Positions 1 through 10,015 of a stretch of DNA of 64,000 bases are shown one piece after another; within the stretch, counting starts at the first letter, position 1, and every line of letters begins with the position of its first letter. A model generated the notes under the pieces. That model was given only the letters and a program-made list of their open reading frames with translations. It made no database searches and had not been told where the DNA came from. Source of the DNA: Methylobacterium sp. SyP6R. Lineage in GTDB: Bacteria > Pseudomonadota > Alphaproteobacteria > Rhizobiales > Beijerinckiaceae. The translations under genes and the position numbers were made by a program. The stretch is taken from assembly GCF_019216885.1 (NCBI RefSeq), contig NZ_JAAQRC020000001.1, forward strand, positions 3,082,501 to 3,146,500, read 5' to 3'.

Positions 1-433
1 GGTCCGATCCTGCGCCCTGCCTGAGCCGCATCGTCGGGCGCCCCTGCACGGGCGCTGATTCGGCTCGACGCATCTCGGACCCTCCACGTCATTCCGGGGC
101 CGCGCAGCGGAGCCCGGACCCGAAGGCGCGCGAAGCGCAATCCAGAACCTCGGGTGGGACTGGATGAAGCGGAACGCGATCCGCGTTTTTCTGAACTCTC
201 AGTGGCTATGGATTCCGGGCTCCGCTACGCGGCCCCGGAATGACGAGGAGGGTGTCGAGGCTGTTGAGAAAACCGGAGCCGGTTCGACTCGCGATGGCAG
301 CATCACAATGAAATGACAGCTCAGGACGAGGTTGCGGGTGGGATGGAAATCCTGCATCCATCAAGGCGTCGTCTTCGACGAACCGCCATCCACCTCGCCG
401 AACCACGCTCCAGGCCGCGCGCCCCACGCCCCG
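1..433. other. Intergenic left edge with repeat fragments
   Basis: No gene is supported here; the short reading frames are out of character and shadow one another. At 37-57 a GCGCCC/GGGCGC hairpin could terminate a gene lying left of the window. Positions 90-245 hold an inverted repeat (listed separately). Around 317-346 the text reads like a decayed right end of the CCTCAGGATGAGG repeat family seen intact near 13.2, 32.5 and 42.2 kb, including the trailing GGGTGGGAT. The region lies downstream of gltX, which ends at 434. Confidence 0.5.
90..245. repeat. Inverted repeat pair, CCGGGGCCGCGCAGCGG family
   Basis: Arms at about 90-122 and 209-245 are near-exact reverse complements built on ATTCCGGGGCCGCG and its complement, about 90 bases apart. 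Each arm is itself partly palindromic. A related copy sits at 51779-51904. No coding capacity is seen. It is probably a dispersed intergenic repeat able to form a long hairpin. Confidence 0.6.
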
Positions 434-1780
434 TCAGGCCGTCTGGCCGCTCAGTCGCGCCAGCGCCCGCTCGCGCCCGATCAGCGGCAGGAGGCCGGCG
501 AGGTCCGGCCCGTGGTCGAGGCCGGTCAGCGCGAGGCGCAAGGGCAGGAACAGCGCCTTGCCCTTGAGGCCGGTCGCCGTCCGCACCGCCTCCGTCACAA
601 GCTTCCAGGTCGTGGCATCCCACGGCTCCGGCGGCAACGCATCGCGCGCGACGGCGAGCAGGTCCGGCGCCTCGCCGGTCACCGGCGTCACCGGGCCCGC
701 GACCACCCGCCACCACTCGGCGGCGTCCGACACCCGGGTCAGGTTCGCCCGCACCACCTCCCAGAAGGCGGGCGCCCGCTCGGGCGCGACGCCGAGGGCG
801 GAGAGCCGTCCGGCCACCGCCGCATAATCGAGGCCATGCACGACGCGGGCGTTGAGGCCGTCGAGCTCGTGCTCGTCGAACTTCGCGGGTGCGCGCGAGA
901 CGTGGGAGAGGTCGACGAGGGCGGCGAGCTCGTCGAGGTCGCAGACCGGCCGCACCGCCTCGGCCGAGCCGGTCAGCACCGCGAGCGCCGCCACCGCCAT
1001 CGGCTCGTAGCCGGAGTCGCGCAAGCCCCGCAGGGAGAGGTGACCGAGGCGCTTCGACAGCCCCTCGCCGCTCGCCGTGGTGAGCAGGTTGTGATGGGCG
1101 AAGACCGGCACGGCCGCGCCGAGGGCGGAGAAAATCTGGATCTGGACCGCGGTGTTGGTGACGTGGTCCTCGCCCCGGATCACGTGGGTCACGCCGGTCT
1201 CGGCGTCGTCGACCACGGAAGGCAGGGTGTAGAGGTAGCTGCCGTCCTCGCGGATCAGCACCGGGTCGGACAGGCTGTCGGCCTCGACGTGGCAGGGCCC
1301 GCGCACGAGGTCGTCCCAGGTCACGGTGCCGGGATCGAGGCGGAAGCGCCAATGCGGCCGGCGCCCCTCGGCCTCGAAGGCGGCGCGCTCCTCGGGGCTG
1401 AGCTTGAGGGCGGCCCGGTCGTAGACCGGCGGCAGGCCGCGGCCGAGCTGGCGCCGGCGGCGGCGCTCCAGTTCCTCGGCCGTCTCGTAGGCCGGGTAGA
1501 GCCGGCCCGAGGCCTTCAGGCGCTCGGCGGCGGCATCGTAGATCGCGAGGCGCTCCGACTGGCGAAACATTCCGTCCGGGACGATGCCGAGCCAGCCCAG
1601 GTCCTCCTCGATCGCCGCGGCGAATTCGGCCGTCGAGCGCGCCGTGTCGGTGTCGTCGAGGCGCAGCCAGAACCGGCCGCCGGACCGGCGGGCGAACAGC
1701 GCGTTGAACAGGGCCGGCCGGGCATTGCCGATATGCAGGAAGCCGGTGGGCGAGGGAGCGAAGCGAACGACAGGTGCCAT
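434..1780 (-). CDS. gltX: Glutamate--tRNA ligase (class I)
   Basis: Charges tRNA with glutamate in the cytoplasm, giving Glu-tRNA(Glu) and, in many alphaproteobacteria, Glu-tRNA(Gln) for GatCAB. The 448-residue product starts [13 protein letters not shown]. It has the HIGH-type signature HIGN at residues 16-19 and the KMSKS-type loop GEGLSKRLG at about 237-245, followed by an all-alpha anticodon-binding half. The frame stays open far upstream, but similarity begins at the ATG at 1780, so the longer version is not real. The length fits the shorter GltX type found where two GluRS paralogues coexist. Which tRNA it prefers cannot be told from this sequence. The next gene upstream on the same strand is the AEC permease, about 120 bases away across tandem repeats. 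Confidence 0.93.
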   Translation of the reverse strand: MAPVVRFAPSPTGFLHIGNARPALFNALFARRSGGRFWLRLDDTDTARSTAEFAAAIEEDLGWLGIVPDGMFRQSERLAIYDAAAERLKASGRLYPAYETAEELERRRRRQLGRGLPPVYDRAALKLSPEERAAFEAEGRRPHWRFRLDPGTVTWDDLVRGPCHVEADSLSDPVLIREDGSYLYTLPSVVDDAETGVTHVIRGEDHVTNTAVQIQIFSALGAAVPVFAHHNLLTTASGEGLSKRLGHLSLRGLRDSGYEPMAVAALAVLTGSAEAVRPVCDLDELAALVDLSHVSRAPAKFDEHELDGLNARVVHGLDYAAVAGRLSALGVAPERAPAFWEVVRANLTRVSDAAEWWRVVAGPVTPVTGEAPDLLAVARDALPPEPWDATTWKLVTEAVRTATGLKGKALFLPLRLALTGLDHGPDLAGLLPLIGRERALARLSGQTA

Positions 1781-1855
1781 GGCGGCACTCGTAGAGCATC
1801 GGCGGAGCGGGGCGCAATCCGGCGTTTCTCCCCGGGCCGCCGGAGACCGGATCAG

Positions 1856-1914
1856 GCCAGCCAAGACGTCACGCCAGCCAAGACGTCGCGCCAGCCAGGA
1901 CGTCACGCCAGCCA
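1856..1914. repeat. 17-bp tandem repeat overlapping a gene end
   Basis: Three full copies and one partial copy of a 17-bp unit (GCCAGCCAAGACGTCAC and variants) start at 1856, 1873, 1890 and 1907. The last copy overlaps the stop codon and final codons (WLA-stop) of the AEC permease. The array therefore looks like tandem duplication of that gene's 3' end into the spacer before gltX. Confidence 0.75.
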
Positions 1915-2832
1915 GGCGACGAGCAACGACACCGTGACGACCGAGGCGATGTGCGAGAGGAGGATCGCCCCCGAGGTCACGCCGGCTTCGAGCCCGTAGA
2001 GCTTGGCGAGCGTGAACGGCCCCGAGCCGATCGGCAGCGCGCTGAGCAGCAAAGCGGCGCGCGCCCACAGGTCCGGCACCGCGAAGACCTTGTAGACGAG
2101 GAAAGCGGTCACCGCCGGCTGCAACACGAGCTTGAGCACGACCAACACCGCCATCGGCCTCGTGTCCGAGAGGACCACCCGCTCCTGCGCCAGGAAGAGC
2201 CCGATGCAGACGAGCGCGCAGGGCGAGGCCGCACCGCCGAGGAGCGCGGCGAACCGCTCGATCGGCGCCGGCACGGTGAGCCCGGTGAGGCCGACCGCGA
2301 GGCCGGCGAGCGGCGCGATCAGGAGCGGGTTGCGCACCAGCGCCAGCACCACCTTGCGGCCGGTGCCGGACCCCGCCCCCTTCTGCAGGTCGAGCTCGAT
2401 CAGCACGATCGCGAACAGGAACAGCACGCAGGCGGTGAACAGGGTGGCGATCACCGCCGCCGGCAGGCTCGCCGGCCCGAACACCAGCAGGCAGAGCGGG
2501 ATACCCATGAAGCCGACATTGCTGTAGCCGGCATCCAGCCCCTCGATGCAGGCCTGGGCGCTGCTCAAGGACCGCCCGCGCCCGAGCCCATAGGCCACCG
2601 CGAAGGCCGCCGCGATCCCGCCCGCGAAACCCGCCGCGAACCCGACCTGGGCGACTTGGTCCGGCGTGATCTTCGCCATCGCGCCGAACATCAAGGCCGG
2701 CAGGGCGAGGTAGATCGCGAACCGGTTCAGGCTGTCGGCGGCGGCCGGCCCGAACAGGGCGGTGCGGCCACACAGGAAGCCCGCCAGGATAAGCGCGAAG
2801 ATCGGGAGCGCGGCGTTGAGGACGGCCTGCAT
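1903..2832 (-). CDS. AEC-family permease (auxin efflux carrier type)
   Basis: A 309-residue, strongly hydrophobic inner-membrane protein with about ten predicted transmembrane segments in two five-helix halves, the architecture of the AEC/BASS superfamily. Bacterial members export or exchange small carboxylates; the substrate cannot be read from sequence. The chosen start ([20 protein letters not shown]) places the first helix at the N-terminus as in relatives. The reading frame runs open upstream to an ATG at 2976. That extension would be a basic stretch followed by a QLFPP-type pentapeptide repeat created by a 15-bp tandem repeat, so it is unlikely. No Shine-Dalgarno sequence precedes the 2832 ATG, because the repeat supplies CTTTTCCCG there. 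The 3' end is duplicated in tandem (see 1856-1914). Confidence 0.85.
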   Translation of the reverse strand: MQAVLNAALPIFALILAGFLCGRTALFGPAAADSLNRFAIYLALPALMFGAMAKITPDQVAQVGFAAGFAGGIAAAFAVAYGLGRGRSLSSAQACIEGLDAGYSNVGFMGIPLCLLVFGPASLPAAVIATLFTACVLFLFAIVLIELDLQKGAGSGTGRKVVLALVRNPLLIAPLAGLAVGLTGLTVPAPIERFAALLGGAASPCALVCIGLFLAQERVVLSDTRPMAVLVVLKLVLQPAVTAFLVYKVFAVPDLWARAALLLSALPIGSGPFTLAKLYGLEAGVTSGAILLSHIASVVTVSLLVAWLA

Positions 2833-2877
2833 CGGGAAAAGCCGGAGTGGGAAAAGCTGGGGCGGGAAAAGCTGGGG
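2833..2877. repeat. 15-bp tandem repeat abutting the AEC start codon
   Basis: Three copies of CGGGAAAAGCTGGGG (one more diverged) occupy 2833-2847, 2848-2862 and 2863-2877, directly against the inferred start codon of the AEC permease. On the coding strand each reads CCCCAGCTTTTCCCG. The array replaces the normal ribosome-binding region and is in frame with the gene (five codons per unit), so copy-number changes could affect expression or start choice. Confidence 0.75.
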
Positions 2878-3056
2878 GGAGGGGTGCCGGGACCCGGCGG
2901 GACTCGCTTTGGTCCAGCTTGCCGGAGGGCGCAAGGGCAGCAGGAGGGTAGGAGGTCTGCGCCTCCGGCGGGCCATCGTGAAACGCGAGGCGCCCCGCCA
3001 CCTGACGGGGGCGGGGCACTGCGATGGTCGAGCGTGGGTCGATCGACCCGGGCGGA

Positions 3057-5504
3057 TCAGCCCAGGTTGCCGGCGCCGAAGGTGGTGTCGCCGAAGGTGG
3101 AGCGGCCCTCGAGCGCGCCGTATTGCAGGTAATGCTGCATCGGATCGAGCTTGGCCTTGGCGACGTCGGCATAGGCATCGAGATACGCCGTGGAGTCGAA
3201 GCCCTTCGACGGGTCGCGGCCTTCCTTCCAGCCGTACTGGTCGTAATGCATCAGCGGGTCGATCCCGGCCGCCTTCACGTCGCCATAGGCGTTCAGGTAG
3301 CCCTTGGTGTCGAACACCGCGTTGGGGTTGCGCCCCTCCTTCCAGCCATAGGTCTGGTAGTGCTGGTAGGCGTAGGCCGACGAGTCGCCGCCCGCCGCGA
3401 TGGCCGCGCGGGCCACGTCGGGGTTCGACAGGAGGTAGTACTCGGCGTCGAAGCCCGGATGCGCCGCCAGATCGGCGGTCTTGCCGATCGCCGCATAGGC
3501 CTGCCGGCCCTCGTCCTGGCCGTACTCGATGAAGTGCTTGAGCGGGTCGATCCCGGCGGCCTTCACGTCGGGGTTGCGGGCGAGGTACAGCTCGTTGTCG
3601 AAGGCGGCGGAGGGGTCGCGGCCCTCCTTCCAGCCGGTGGCATCGTACTGATCGAGCGGGTTCTGGCCCGCGGCGCGGACGGTCGGGTTGGCGGCGAGGT
3701 AGCCGGTGGTGGAGAACAGAGCGTTGGGGTCGCGGCCCTCCTTCCAGCCATAGGCGGCGTAGTGGGTGTCGGCGTCCTGGCCGGCGGCGAGCACGTCCTT
3801 GTTGTTGGCGAGGTAGAACAGGTCGTCGACGAGGGGGGAGCCATCGGCGACGACCACCGTGGCGTCGGTGAACTGGTAGCGCTCGAAGCCCGTCACGGTG
3901 CTGCGGGTGGTGCCGGCACTCACCACGTCGCGACCGTTCTCGGCGCTCACCCGGGCCTCGGTAAGGCGGAAGTCGAACATCGCCGTATCGGTGCCGGTGC
4001 CGCCCGACAGGACGTTGGTGCCGGTGCCGCCGTTGATGATGTCGTTGCCCGCACCGCCGAGGATCAGGTCGTCGATGGCGCTGCCGATCAGGGTGTCGTT
4101 GCCGGCGGTGCCGCGGATCGTGCGGTCCTGGGTCATCAGCATCAGCTGGCCGCCCTCGACCAGCTCGCCGCCCAGCGTGTAATGCGCCTGGGTGTCGAGG
4201 AGGTAGGCCTGCCGGCCCGGCGCGCCGAAGATCGTGCTGACGTCGACGATGCCGGAGGATTCCTCGTCCTGGTTGAACGGCGCGGTCGGCGTCGTGCCGA
4301 AGCGGGCCGGATCGTGCTGGGCGAGCTCGGTCAGGGAGCCGTTGGCCGGATCATACTGGAAGACCTTCGAGATGCGGGCATTGTTGCCCGGATCCTCCTG
4401 CAGGAGGACCTTCCCGTCGGCGGTGACCGTCATGTTGTCGAGCATGACCTGGCCTTCGGTCCCGCGCAGCACCTCCTTGATGGTGCCGCCGAGTTCCGGC
4501 CGGGTGACGTCGGTGAATTCGAGCGCCCAGAGCCGCGACGGGCTGGTGATGGCGTTCGTGGTGTTGAAGTAGAAGCGGTTGGAGTTGCTCGGATCCCAGG
4601 CGCCGTCCTCGGGCCGCAGGAAGGTGGTGACGCCCTCGGCGTCGCTCTCGGTCTGGAGCTGGGCGCCGGTCATCCGCGAGACGTCGCCGTTCGGGCCCAT
4701 CTCCTGCAACGAGAAGGCGGCACCGGCGGCGTCGAGCGAGGTGGCGTTGGTCTCGACCAGCACCGACGGCACCTTGATGCCGTAGAGCTTGCCGTTGGTC
4801 AGGCCGGCCTTGTCGATCTCGGAGCCGGTCGCCTGCTTGGTGCCGACATAGACGTAGAGCTGGCCGGTCGAGGAATCGTCGGTGCCGATCGTCACCGTCT
4901 TCACGCCCGTGGCCGGGTTCGCCAGGGAGTTCTCCATCGAGAACTTGCCGAGGCGGGGCAATTCGTAGATCCGGCCGGCCTCGGGGCCGTTCACCACCCA
5001 GGCGAGCGCCCGGCCCTCGGCCCCGGTCTCCTCGCCGTTCATGAAGATGCGGGCCTGCGTGCCGAGCCCGGTCGCCGCATCGTAGAAGGCCGAGACCGCC
5101 GGCAGGTCGGCCGAGCACAGGCGGGCGAGCGCGGTGGTGCCCTGGACGTAGGAGCCGGTCGCGGTGTTGAAGCCGTAATAGCTGGTGCCGAGGTCGCCGG
5201 CCGAGAGGACCTTCAGGCTCGCCTTGTCGACGACCAGCCGGTCGACGAAGGCGCCGGCCGAGCCGTGCGCCCGGACCACGCCGGAGGTGGCGCCGATCTC
5301 GTGGTTGACCAGCACCGTGGCGGTGCCGTCGCCGTTGTCGAAGGCGCCGATGCCGTCCGGGATGCCGACGAAGCGCCAGGGCGTGCCGTCCGCCTTGACC
5401 GAGCCGGGCACGGTGTCGCCCACGCTCAGGATCGACGTGAAGCCGATCGCGCCGGTGCTCGGCACGAGGTAGGGGGTCTGCGTCGTCGAGGGACCGGTGG
5501 CCAT
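3057..5504 (-). CDS. Secreted PhoX-like (DUF839) protein with RTX and KEGRDP repeats
   Basis: An 815-residue protein in three parts. Residues 1 to about 455 resemble the DUF839/PhoX beta-propeller phosphatase family, with patches such as [16 protein letters not shown] and LQEDPGNN that in PhoX surround the metal site. About 460-510 holds RTX-type calcium-binding nonapeptides ([19 protein letters not shown]). About 555-815 holds six repeats of 38-50 residues centred on YLxxNPDVxAAG, [13 protein letters not shown]. It has no Sec signal peptide. RTX repeats instead suggest type I export, though no ABC exporter lies in this window. The start at 5504 is chosen for the AAGGAAG ribosome site; the frame could begin 17 codons earlier. 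It may be an extracellular phosphatase attached by its tail repeats. Activity is inferred, not shown. Confidence 0.8.
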   Translation of the reverse strand: MATGPSTTQTPYLVPSTGAIGFTSILSVGDTVPGSVKADGTPWRFVGIPDGIGAFDNGDGTATVLVNHEIGATSGVVRAHGSAGAFVDRLVVDKASLKVLSAGDLGTSYYGFNTATGSYVQGTTALARLCSADLPAVSAFYDAATGLGTQARIFMNGEETGAEGRALAWVVNGPEAGRIYELPRLGKFSMENSLANPATGVKTVTIGTDDSSTGQLYVYVGTKQATGSEIDKAGLTNGKLYGIKVPSVLVETNATSLDAAGAAFSLQEMGPNGDVSRMTGAQLQTESDAEGVTTFLRPEDGAWDPSNSNRFYFNTTNAITSPSRLWALEFTDVTRPELGGTIKEVLRGTEGQVMLDNMTVTADGKVLLQEDPGNNARISKVFQYDPANGSLTELAQHDPARFGTTPTAPFNQDEESSGIVDVSTIFGAPGRQAYLLDTQAHYTLGGELVEGGQLMLMTQDRTIRGTAGNDTLIGSAIDDLILGGAGNDIINGGTGTNVLSGGTGTDTAMFDFRLTEARVSAENGRDVVSAGTTRSTVTGFERYQFTDATVVVADGSPLVDDLFYLANNKDVLAAGQDADTHYAAYGWKEGRDPNALFSTTGYLAANPTVRAAGQNPLDQYDATGWKEGRDPSAAFDNELYLARNPDVKAAGIDPLKHFIEYGQDEGRQAYAAIGKTADLAAHPGFDAEYYLLSNPDVARAAIAAGGDSSAYAYQHYQTYGWKEGRNPNAVFDTKGYLNAYGDVKAAGIDPLMHYDQYGWKEGRDPSKGFDSTAYLDAYADVAKAKLDPMQHYLQYGALEGRSTFGDTTFGAGNLG

Positions 5505-5744
5505 GGGGACTTCCTTGGAATGTTTCCAGGCCGGCCTATAGACGCGCTTGAGCAACGGTTCGGTGACGTTCGGTGACGTTGCACGTTCAGTCGAACGGCT
5601 TAATCCGCTCGCCGCAGCCGCGACGAGGCGCGCGGTGGAGAGTGGCCGGGCGATGCTCTAGAACGAAAAAAGAACAGACGGGCCGGAGCCTTACGGTCGC
5701 GCCGACGTCTCGGGTTTCGGGTGAATGGTGGCGGGAGAGCGGGA

Positions 5745-5999
5745 ATGACGATGCGGACGACCTTCATGGTGCAGACGTTCGAGGTGCATCGGAAGCGGTT
5801 GCGGCCGGGCGCGCGCGACGTGGCGCCGACGGAGAGCGGGGCGCTCAAGCGGGCGGAGGCGATCGCCGGGCGGATGCCGGGCGCGGCCGCCCTGCGCATC
5901 GTGGCGGATGACGAGACCGGCGAACTCGAGAGCGTGACGATCCTCGGCACCTTCGGCGAGATCCCGGAAGACTTCGCCGAGCAGGTCGGCGGCGGTTGA
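5745..5999 (+). CDS. Small conserved hypothetical protein
   Basis: An 84-residue soluble protein with no signal peptide. It begins MTMRTTFMVQTFE and has a basic N-terminal third. A run around residues 33-60 (GALKRAEAIAGRMPGAAALRIVADDETGE) is typical of small alphaproteobacterial proteins of unknown role. The start at 5745 is favoured over 5721 because GGGAGAGCGGG lies just upstream. The next gene starts 15 bases after its stop, so the two are probably cotranscribed. I do not recognise a function. Confidence 0.6.
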   Translation: MTMRTTFMVQTFEVHRKRLRPGARDVAPTESGALKRAEAIAGRMPGAAALRIVADDETGELESVTILGTFGEIPEDFAEQVGGG

Positions 6000-6014
6000 G
6001 CGAGGGAGAAAGAG

Positions 6015-6290
6015 ATGGCCTTCAAGCCGAAATCCGCGGCCGAGACCAAGGCGGCGGAACTGGCCGCGATCCTGATCCGGATCGCCGACCGGGAGGGCGC
6101 GCCGGTCCAGGTCGGCGTCGACGCGCTCCGGCGGGCGAGCCCGCGGCTGACGCCGCTGGCGATCGGGCAGATGTTTCGCCGGCACCGCGACGACCTGGAG
6201 GCGGCCCTGGCGGAGCGCGGCTACACCCTCGTCGACTATGCCGATCAGGGGCCGGGGCGCGGGATGGAGTTCGAGATCGGACCGGCCTGA
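6015..6290 (+). CDS. Small conserved hypothetical protein
   Basis: A 91-residue protein beginning MAFKPKSAAETKAAELAAIL, mostly helical by composition and without membrane segments. Its middle (LRRASPRLTPLAIGQMFRRHRDDLEAAL) resembles a short helical hairpin. A purine-rich AGGGAGAAAGAG sits six or so bases before the ATG. It follows the preceding small gene by 15 bases and probably shares its transcript. No known domain was recognised. Confidence 0.6.
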   Translation: MAFKPKSAAETKAAELAAILIRIADREGAPVQVGVDALRRASPRLTPLAIGQMFRRHRDDLEAALAERGYTLVDYADQGPGRGMEFEIGPA

Positions 6291-6717
6291 CCCGGCCACG
6301 GCCGCGCTTCATGCGCCGCGCGCATGGCACCCCGCACGAAAGTCCGGATTGTGCAGTGCGAAAAATCATGGGATACACAACTCACGCAAGGACGCGATGG
6401 CGTCGCGGACTTGCCAGCCCTCTTGGGCGTTTCCTCCCTAGACTTCGGGCCGCTCGCAAGAGTGGCCTTTTTCTTTTCAGCGCCTGCTTTGCGCGTCGTC
6501 TCTTGCCGCGCTCCTTCGGGGCGGGCTGGGGCCAGCCGAGGGCATGGCTGCGCCCGTCGCCGTCCAGCCTTCGGCCCTGCCCGACGCGAGACCGCGCATC
6601 CCCTTCCGGCGAACGCGCCCTAGTTACGGCCGTGGGACGGAGCGCCTCGACGAGACATCGTTTCCTCGCCCGCAGCGGCCGGGCCGCTCGCGGCGCAAAG
6701 CGCAGGAGCAGCGTATC
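6291..6717. other. 427-base spacer upstream of poxB
   Basis: No gene or repeat family was recognised. The only AT-richer patch, around 6350-6385 (TTGTGC, then AAAAATCATG and TACACA), might contain a promoter for poxB, but the 19-base spacing is poor. The rest is GC-rich and unstructured except for short local hairpins. It could hold a long 5' leader for poxB. Confidence 0.35.
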
Positions 6718-8463
6718 ATGACGGGCCGCACCGTTGCCGATCTCTGCATCGAGACCCTGGAGCATGCCGGCGTCGAACGCGTCTACGGCGTCGTCGGCGA
6801 CAGCCTGAACGGCCTCACCGAGGCGATCCGCGCCAGGGGCAAGAACCCGGGAAGCATCCGCTGGGTGCATGTGCGCCACGAGGAGGTGGCGGCCTTCGCG
6901 GCCTCCGCCGAATCGCAAGTCACCGGCGGGCTCGCGGTCTGCGCCGGCTCCTGCGGGCCGGGCCACCTCCACCTCATCAACGGCCTCTACGACGCCCACC
7001 GCACGCGCACGCCGGTGCTGGCGATCGCCGCCCACATCCCTTCGGCGGAGATCGGCACCGGCTACTTCCAGGCCACACATCCCGAGGAGCTGTTTCGGGA
7101 GTGCAGCCACTATTGCGAGATGGTCTCCGATCCGGCGCAGCTTCCTTTCGTCCTGGAGATCGCGATCCGCACGGCACTGGGCAAGGGCGGCGTCTCGGTG
7201 GTGGTGATCCCGGGCGACGTCGCCCTGAAGGACGCGCCCGCCCGGGCGCTCGCCGCGCCCGCGACCCTGGCGCCGAAGCCCCCGATCGTCCTGCCGCCGG
7301 CATCCGAGCTCGACGCGCTGGCCGAGCTCCTCGACGGCGCGAAGACGGTGACCCTGTTCTGCGGCCGCGGCTGCGCCGGGGCGCGGGACCAGGTGATCCG
7401 CCTCGCCGAGACCCTGAAGGCACCGGTGGTGCACGCGCTCGGCGGCAAGGAGCATGTCGAGCACGACAACCCCTACGATGTCGGCATGACCGGGCTGATC
7501 GGCTTCTCCTCCGGCTATGCCGCCATGGAGGCCTGCGACGCCCTGCTGCTGCTCGGCACCGACTTCCCCTACCGCCAGTTCTATCCCGACCATGCGAAGA
7601 TCGCCCAGATCGACATCCGGCCGGAGAATCTCGGCCGCCGCTGTCGGCTCGATCTCGGCCTCGTCGGCGATGTCGGGGTGACGATCGCGGGCCTGCTGAC
7701 GCGGCTGACGCCGCGCGACGATTCCCGCCACCTCGAACGCTGCCTCAAGCACTACGCCAAGGCCCGCGAGGGTCTCGACGAACTGGCGACCGGCAAGCCC
7801 GGAAGCGGGCCGATCCACCCGCAACACCTGACCCGGCTGGTGAGCGAGGCGGCGGCGCCGGATGCGGTGTTCACGGCGGATGTCGGCACGCCGACGATCT
7901 GGGCGGCGCGCTACCTCGCGATGGCGCAAGGCCGGCGGCTGATCGGTTCCTGGGTGCACGGCTCGATGGCCAACGCCATGGCGCACGCGATCGGCTTGCA
8001 GGCCGCGCAACCGGGCCGTCAGGTGATCGCGCTCGCGGGCGACGGCGGCTTCACCATGCTGATGGGCGACCTCCTCACCCTGGTGCAGGAGAAGCTGCCG
8101 GTGAAGGTGGTGGTGTTCAACAACGGCACCCTCGGCTTCGTCGAACTGGAGATGAAGGCCGCCGGCTATCTCGAGACCGGCGTCGCGCTCCAGAACCCGG
8201 ATTTTTCGGCCATCGCCCGCGCCGCCGGCCTGCACGGCCGCCGGGTCGAGGATCCGGGCGATCTGGAGGGCGCCATCGCCGAGATGCTGGCCCATGACGG
8301 CCCGGCCCTCCTCGACGTGGTGACGAACCGCCAGGAACTCGCCATGCCGCCGCAGATCAAGGCGGAGCAGGTGAAGGGTTTCAGCCTCTGGATGATGCGG
8401 GCGGTGATGAACGGCCGCGGTGACGAGGTGCTCGATCTGGCGAAGAGTAACCTGATCCGGTGA
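6718..8463 (+). CDS. poxB: Pyruvate oxidase/quinone-dependent pyruvate dehydrogenase, thiamine-diphosphate enzyme
   Basis: A 581-residue member of the acetolactate synthase/pyruvate oxidase family that decarboxylates pyruvate to acetate and CO2 and passes electrons through FAD to ubiquinone at the membrane. The three usual parts are visible. The N-terminal ThDP pyrimidine domain has the activating glutamate in [12 protein letters not shown] (about residue 50). The middle is a FAD-type domain. The C-terminal ThDP domain carries [11 protein letters not shown] and NNGTLGF. The length is close to E. coli PoxB (572), and the opening [12 protein letters not shown] is typical of it rather than of acetolactate synthase. 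GGAGCAG lies before the ATG. It is monocistronic, with a terminator hairpin from 8500. A relative with another 2-oxoacid substrate is the main alternative. Confidence 0.85.
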   Translation: MTGRTVADLCIETLEHAGVERVYGVVGDSLNGLTEAIRARGKNPGSIRWVHVRHEEVAAFAASAESQVTGGLAVCAGSCGPGHLHLINGLYDAHRTRTPVLAIAAHIPSAEIGTGYFQATHPEELFRECSHYCEMVSDPAQLPFVLEIAIRTALGKGGVSVVVIPGDVALKDAPARALAAPATLAPKPPIVLPPASELDALAELLDGAKTVTLFCGRGCAGARDQVIRLAETLKAPVVHALGGKEHVEHDNPYDVGMTGLIGFSSGYAAMEACDALLLLGTDFPYRQFYPDHAKIAQIDIRPENLGRRCRLDLGLVGDVGVTIAGLLTRLTPRDDSRHLERCLKHYAKAREGLDELATGKPGSGPIHPQHLTRLVSEAAAPDAVFTADVGTPTIWAARYLAMAQGRRLIGSWVHGSMANAMAHAIGLQAAQPGRQVIALAGDGGFTMLMGDLLTLVQEKLPVKVVVFNNGTLGFVELEMKAAGYLETGVALQNPDFSAIARAAGLHGRRVEDPGDLEGAIAEMLAHDGPALLDVVTNRQELAMPPQIKAEQVKGFSLWMMRAVMNGRGDEVLDLAKSNLIR

Positions 8464-8499
8464 GGGACGGATCGCGGGACCGGTGAAGAGGCGCGGGAT

Positions 8500-8536
8500 C
8501 CCCTCTCCCACTCGTGAGAGGGGAGACGCGCTTTTT
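8500..8536 (+). terminator. Hairpin terminator after poxB
   Basis: CCCCTCTC (8500-8507) pairs with GAGAGGGG (8516-8523). A few bases later comes a run of six T at 8532-8537. It lies 36 bases after the poxB stop. The stem sequence is shared with the larger CCCCTCTCC repeat family at 28.1, 45.4 and 54.4 kb. Confidence 0.65.
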
Positions 8537-8601
8537 TCTTTCCTCGGACAGCTCTGCCGCAGAGGGGGGAGGGGGAAACCCCCGCCTTTTCCCTTCCCCG
8601 A

Positions 8602-10011
8602 CTACCCCACCACCGGCCACGCCCTCAGCGCCGGCCGGATCCGCTCGAAGGCCCGGGCCAACCGCAGCACCCCGACATCGTCGAAGCGCCGGCCGGCGAT
8701 CTGAAGGCCGACCGGCAGCCCGTCCGGCGTGAAGCCCGCCGGGACCGAGATCGCTGGCTGCTCCGACATGTTGAACGGCACCGTGTAGGCGATGTGGGCC
8801 ATCGCGCGCGCCGGGTCGTTGGTCGGCGAGGCGTGCTCGGCCGGGAAGGGCGGGTTGGGCGAGACCGGGCCGATCAGGAAGTCGAACGGGCGGATCGCCG
8901 CCAGCGCGGCGTCGCGCATCGCCGCCATCTGGCTCATGCCGTGGAACACGGCCGCACCGGTCAAATCCCGGCCGCCCGCCGCCCATTCGCGGATGAACGG
9001 CAGCACCCGGGCGCGGCGGTCCTCGTCCAGCGCCTCGATGTCGAGGGAGGCGCGCTGGCGCCAGAACAGGTCGAGCCCGTCGAGCATCTCTGGCGTGAGG
9101 AGGGCTGGGACCGGCTCGACCGTCGCGCCCGCCTCGGCGAGGAGCCGGACCGCCGCCTCGATCACCGCGCGGTTGGCCGGATCGAGGGGAAGCCCGGCCC
9201 CGGCCTCCATCACCAGGCCGAGGCGCAGGCCCTTCGGTTCGAGACCGTCGAGATCGAGCCAGGGCAGGTCGGCTGGTGGCAGGCCGGTGGGATCGCGGTC
9301 GTCCGGGCGGCTGATGCTGCGCATCGCCAGCGCCGCATCGGCGACGCTGCGGGTGAGGGGGCCCGCGCAGCGGCCGTAGAAGGCGTTGTCGAGGGGCACC
9401 CGGCCGTGGCTCGGCTTGTGGCCGACGACGCCGCACCACGAGGCGGGCAGGCGGATCGAGCCGCCGATATCGGTGCCGAGGTGGATCGGGCCGTAGCCGG
9501 CGGCCGCCGCCGCGCCCGAGCCGGCCGACGAGCCGCCCGGCCCCCTGCTCAGGTCCCACGGGTTGCGGGTGAGGGGGTGGAAGCTCGACAGCCCTGAGGA
9601 CAGCATGCCGTAATCCGGCATCGTCGTGGCGGCGAGGATGACCGCCCCGTCCTCGCGCAGGCGGGCGGTGGCCGGTGCATCGCCCGGGCTCGGAGGTGCG
9701 TCGTCGCGGGCGGCCGTGCCGAGCGGCATCGGCACGCCCTGTCTGGCGATGTTCTCCTTGATGGTGACCGGTACCCCGTCGAGGGGCCGGGCCTCGCCCC
9801 GCATCCACCGGGCCTCGGACGCGCGGGCGGCGGCGAGCGCGGCCTCCGGCGTGAAGGCGTAGAGGGCGTGCAGCTGCGGCTCCGCGGTCTCCGCCCGGGC
9901 GATCACGGCCCGGGTCACCTCGACCGGCGAGAGGGCGCGGCGCGCATAGAGGTGCAGGAGCTCGGTGGCCGCCAGGTCGGCGAGGTTCGCGGCGGAGGGC
10001 TGGGTCGCCAT
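8602..10011 (-). CDS. Amidase-signature family amidohydrolase
   Basis: A 469-residue cytoplasmic hydrolase of the amidase-signature family, which cleaves carboxamides by a Ser-cisSer-Lys triad. Lys85 sits in PVTIKEN, the cis-serine in GGSSAGS (about 161), and the nucleophile in DIGGSIRLP (Ser185), all in the standard spacing. The C-terminal half is diverged as usual for substrate recognition, so the substrate is unknown. It lacks a gatB/gatC neighbour and the length is below GatA, so it is not the Glu-tRNA(Gln) amidotransferase subunit. It begins directly beside the small gene at 10016-10363, with four bases between that gene's stop and this start, suggesting an operon with the two genes upstream. 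Confidence 0.88.
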   Translation of the reverse strand: MATQPSAANLADLAATELLHLYARRALSPVEVTRAVIARAETAEPQLHALYAFTPEAALAAARASEARWMRGEARPLDGVPVTIKENIARQGVPMPLGTAARDDAPPSPGDAPATARLREDGAVILAATTMPDYGMLSSGLSSFHPLTRNPWDLSRGPGGSSAGSGAAAAAGYGPIHLGTDIGGSIRLPASWCGVVGHKPSHGRVPLDNAFYGRCAGPLTRSVADAALAMRSISRPDDRDPTGLPPADLPWLDLDGLEPKGLRLGLVMEAGAGLPLDPANRAVIEAAVRLLAEAGATVEPVPALLTPEMLDGLDLFWRQRASLDIEALDEDRRARVLPFIREWAAGGRDLTGAAVFHGMSQMAAMRDAALAAIRPFDFLIGPVSPNPPFPAEHASPTNDPARAMAHIAYTVPFNMSEQPAISVPAGFTPDGLPVGLQIAGRRFDDVGVLRLARAFERIRPALRAWPVVG

Positions 10012-10015
10012 GGTG

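Noticed and set aside
434..3178. A 914-residue fused frame over gltX and the AEC permease
   Set aside because: The part upstream of [13 protein letters not shown] is Arg/Pro-rich out-of-frame DNA of the permease; homology begins exactly at the ATG at 1780.
3024..5576. An 850-codon frame on the plus strand opposite the PhoX-like gene
   Set aside because: Its residues follow the third-position bias of the minus-strand gene, with runs of GV, GD and RR. Long antisense frames are expected at this GC content, and the minus-strand product has recognisable domains, a ribosome site and repeats.
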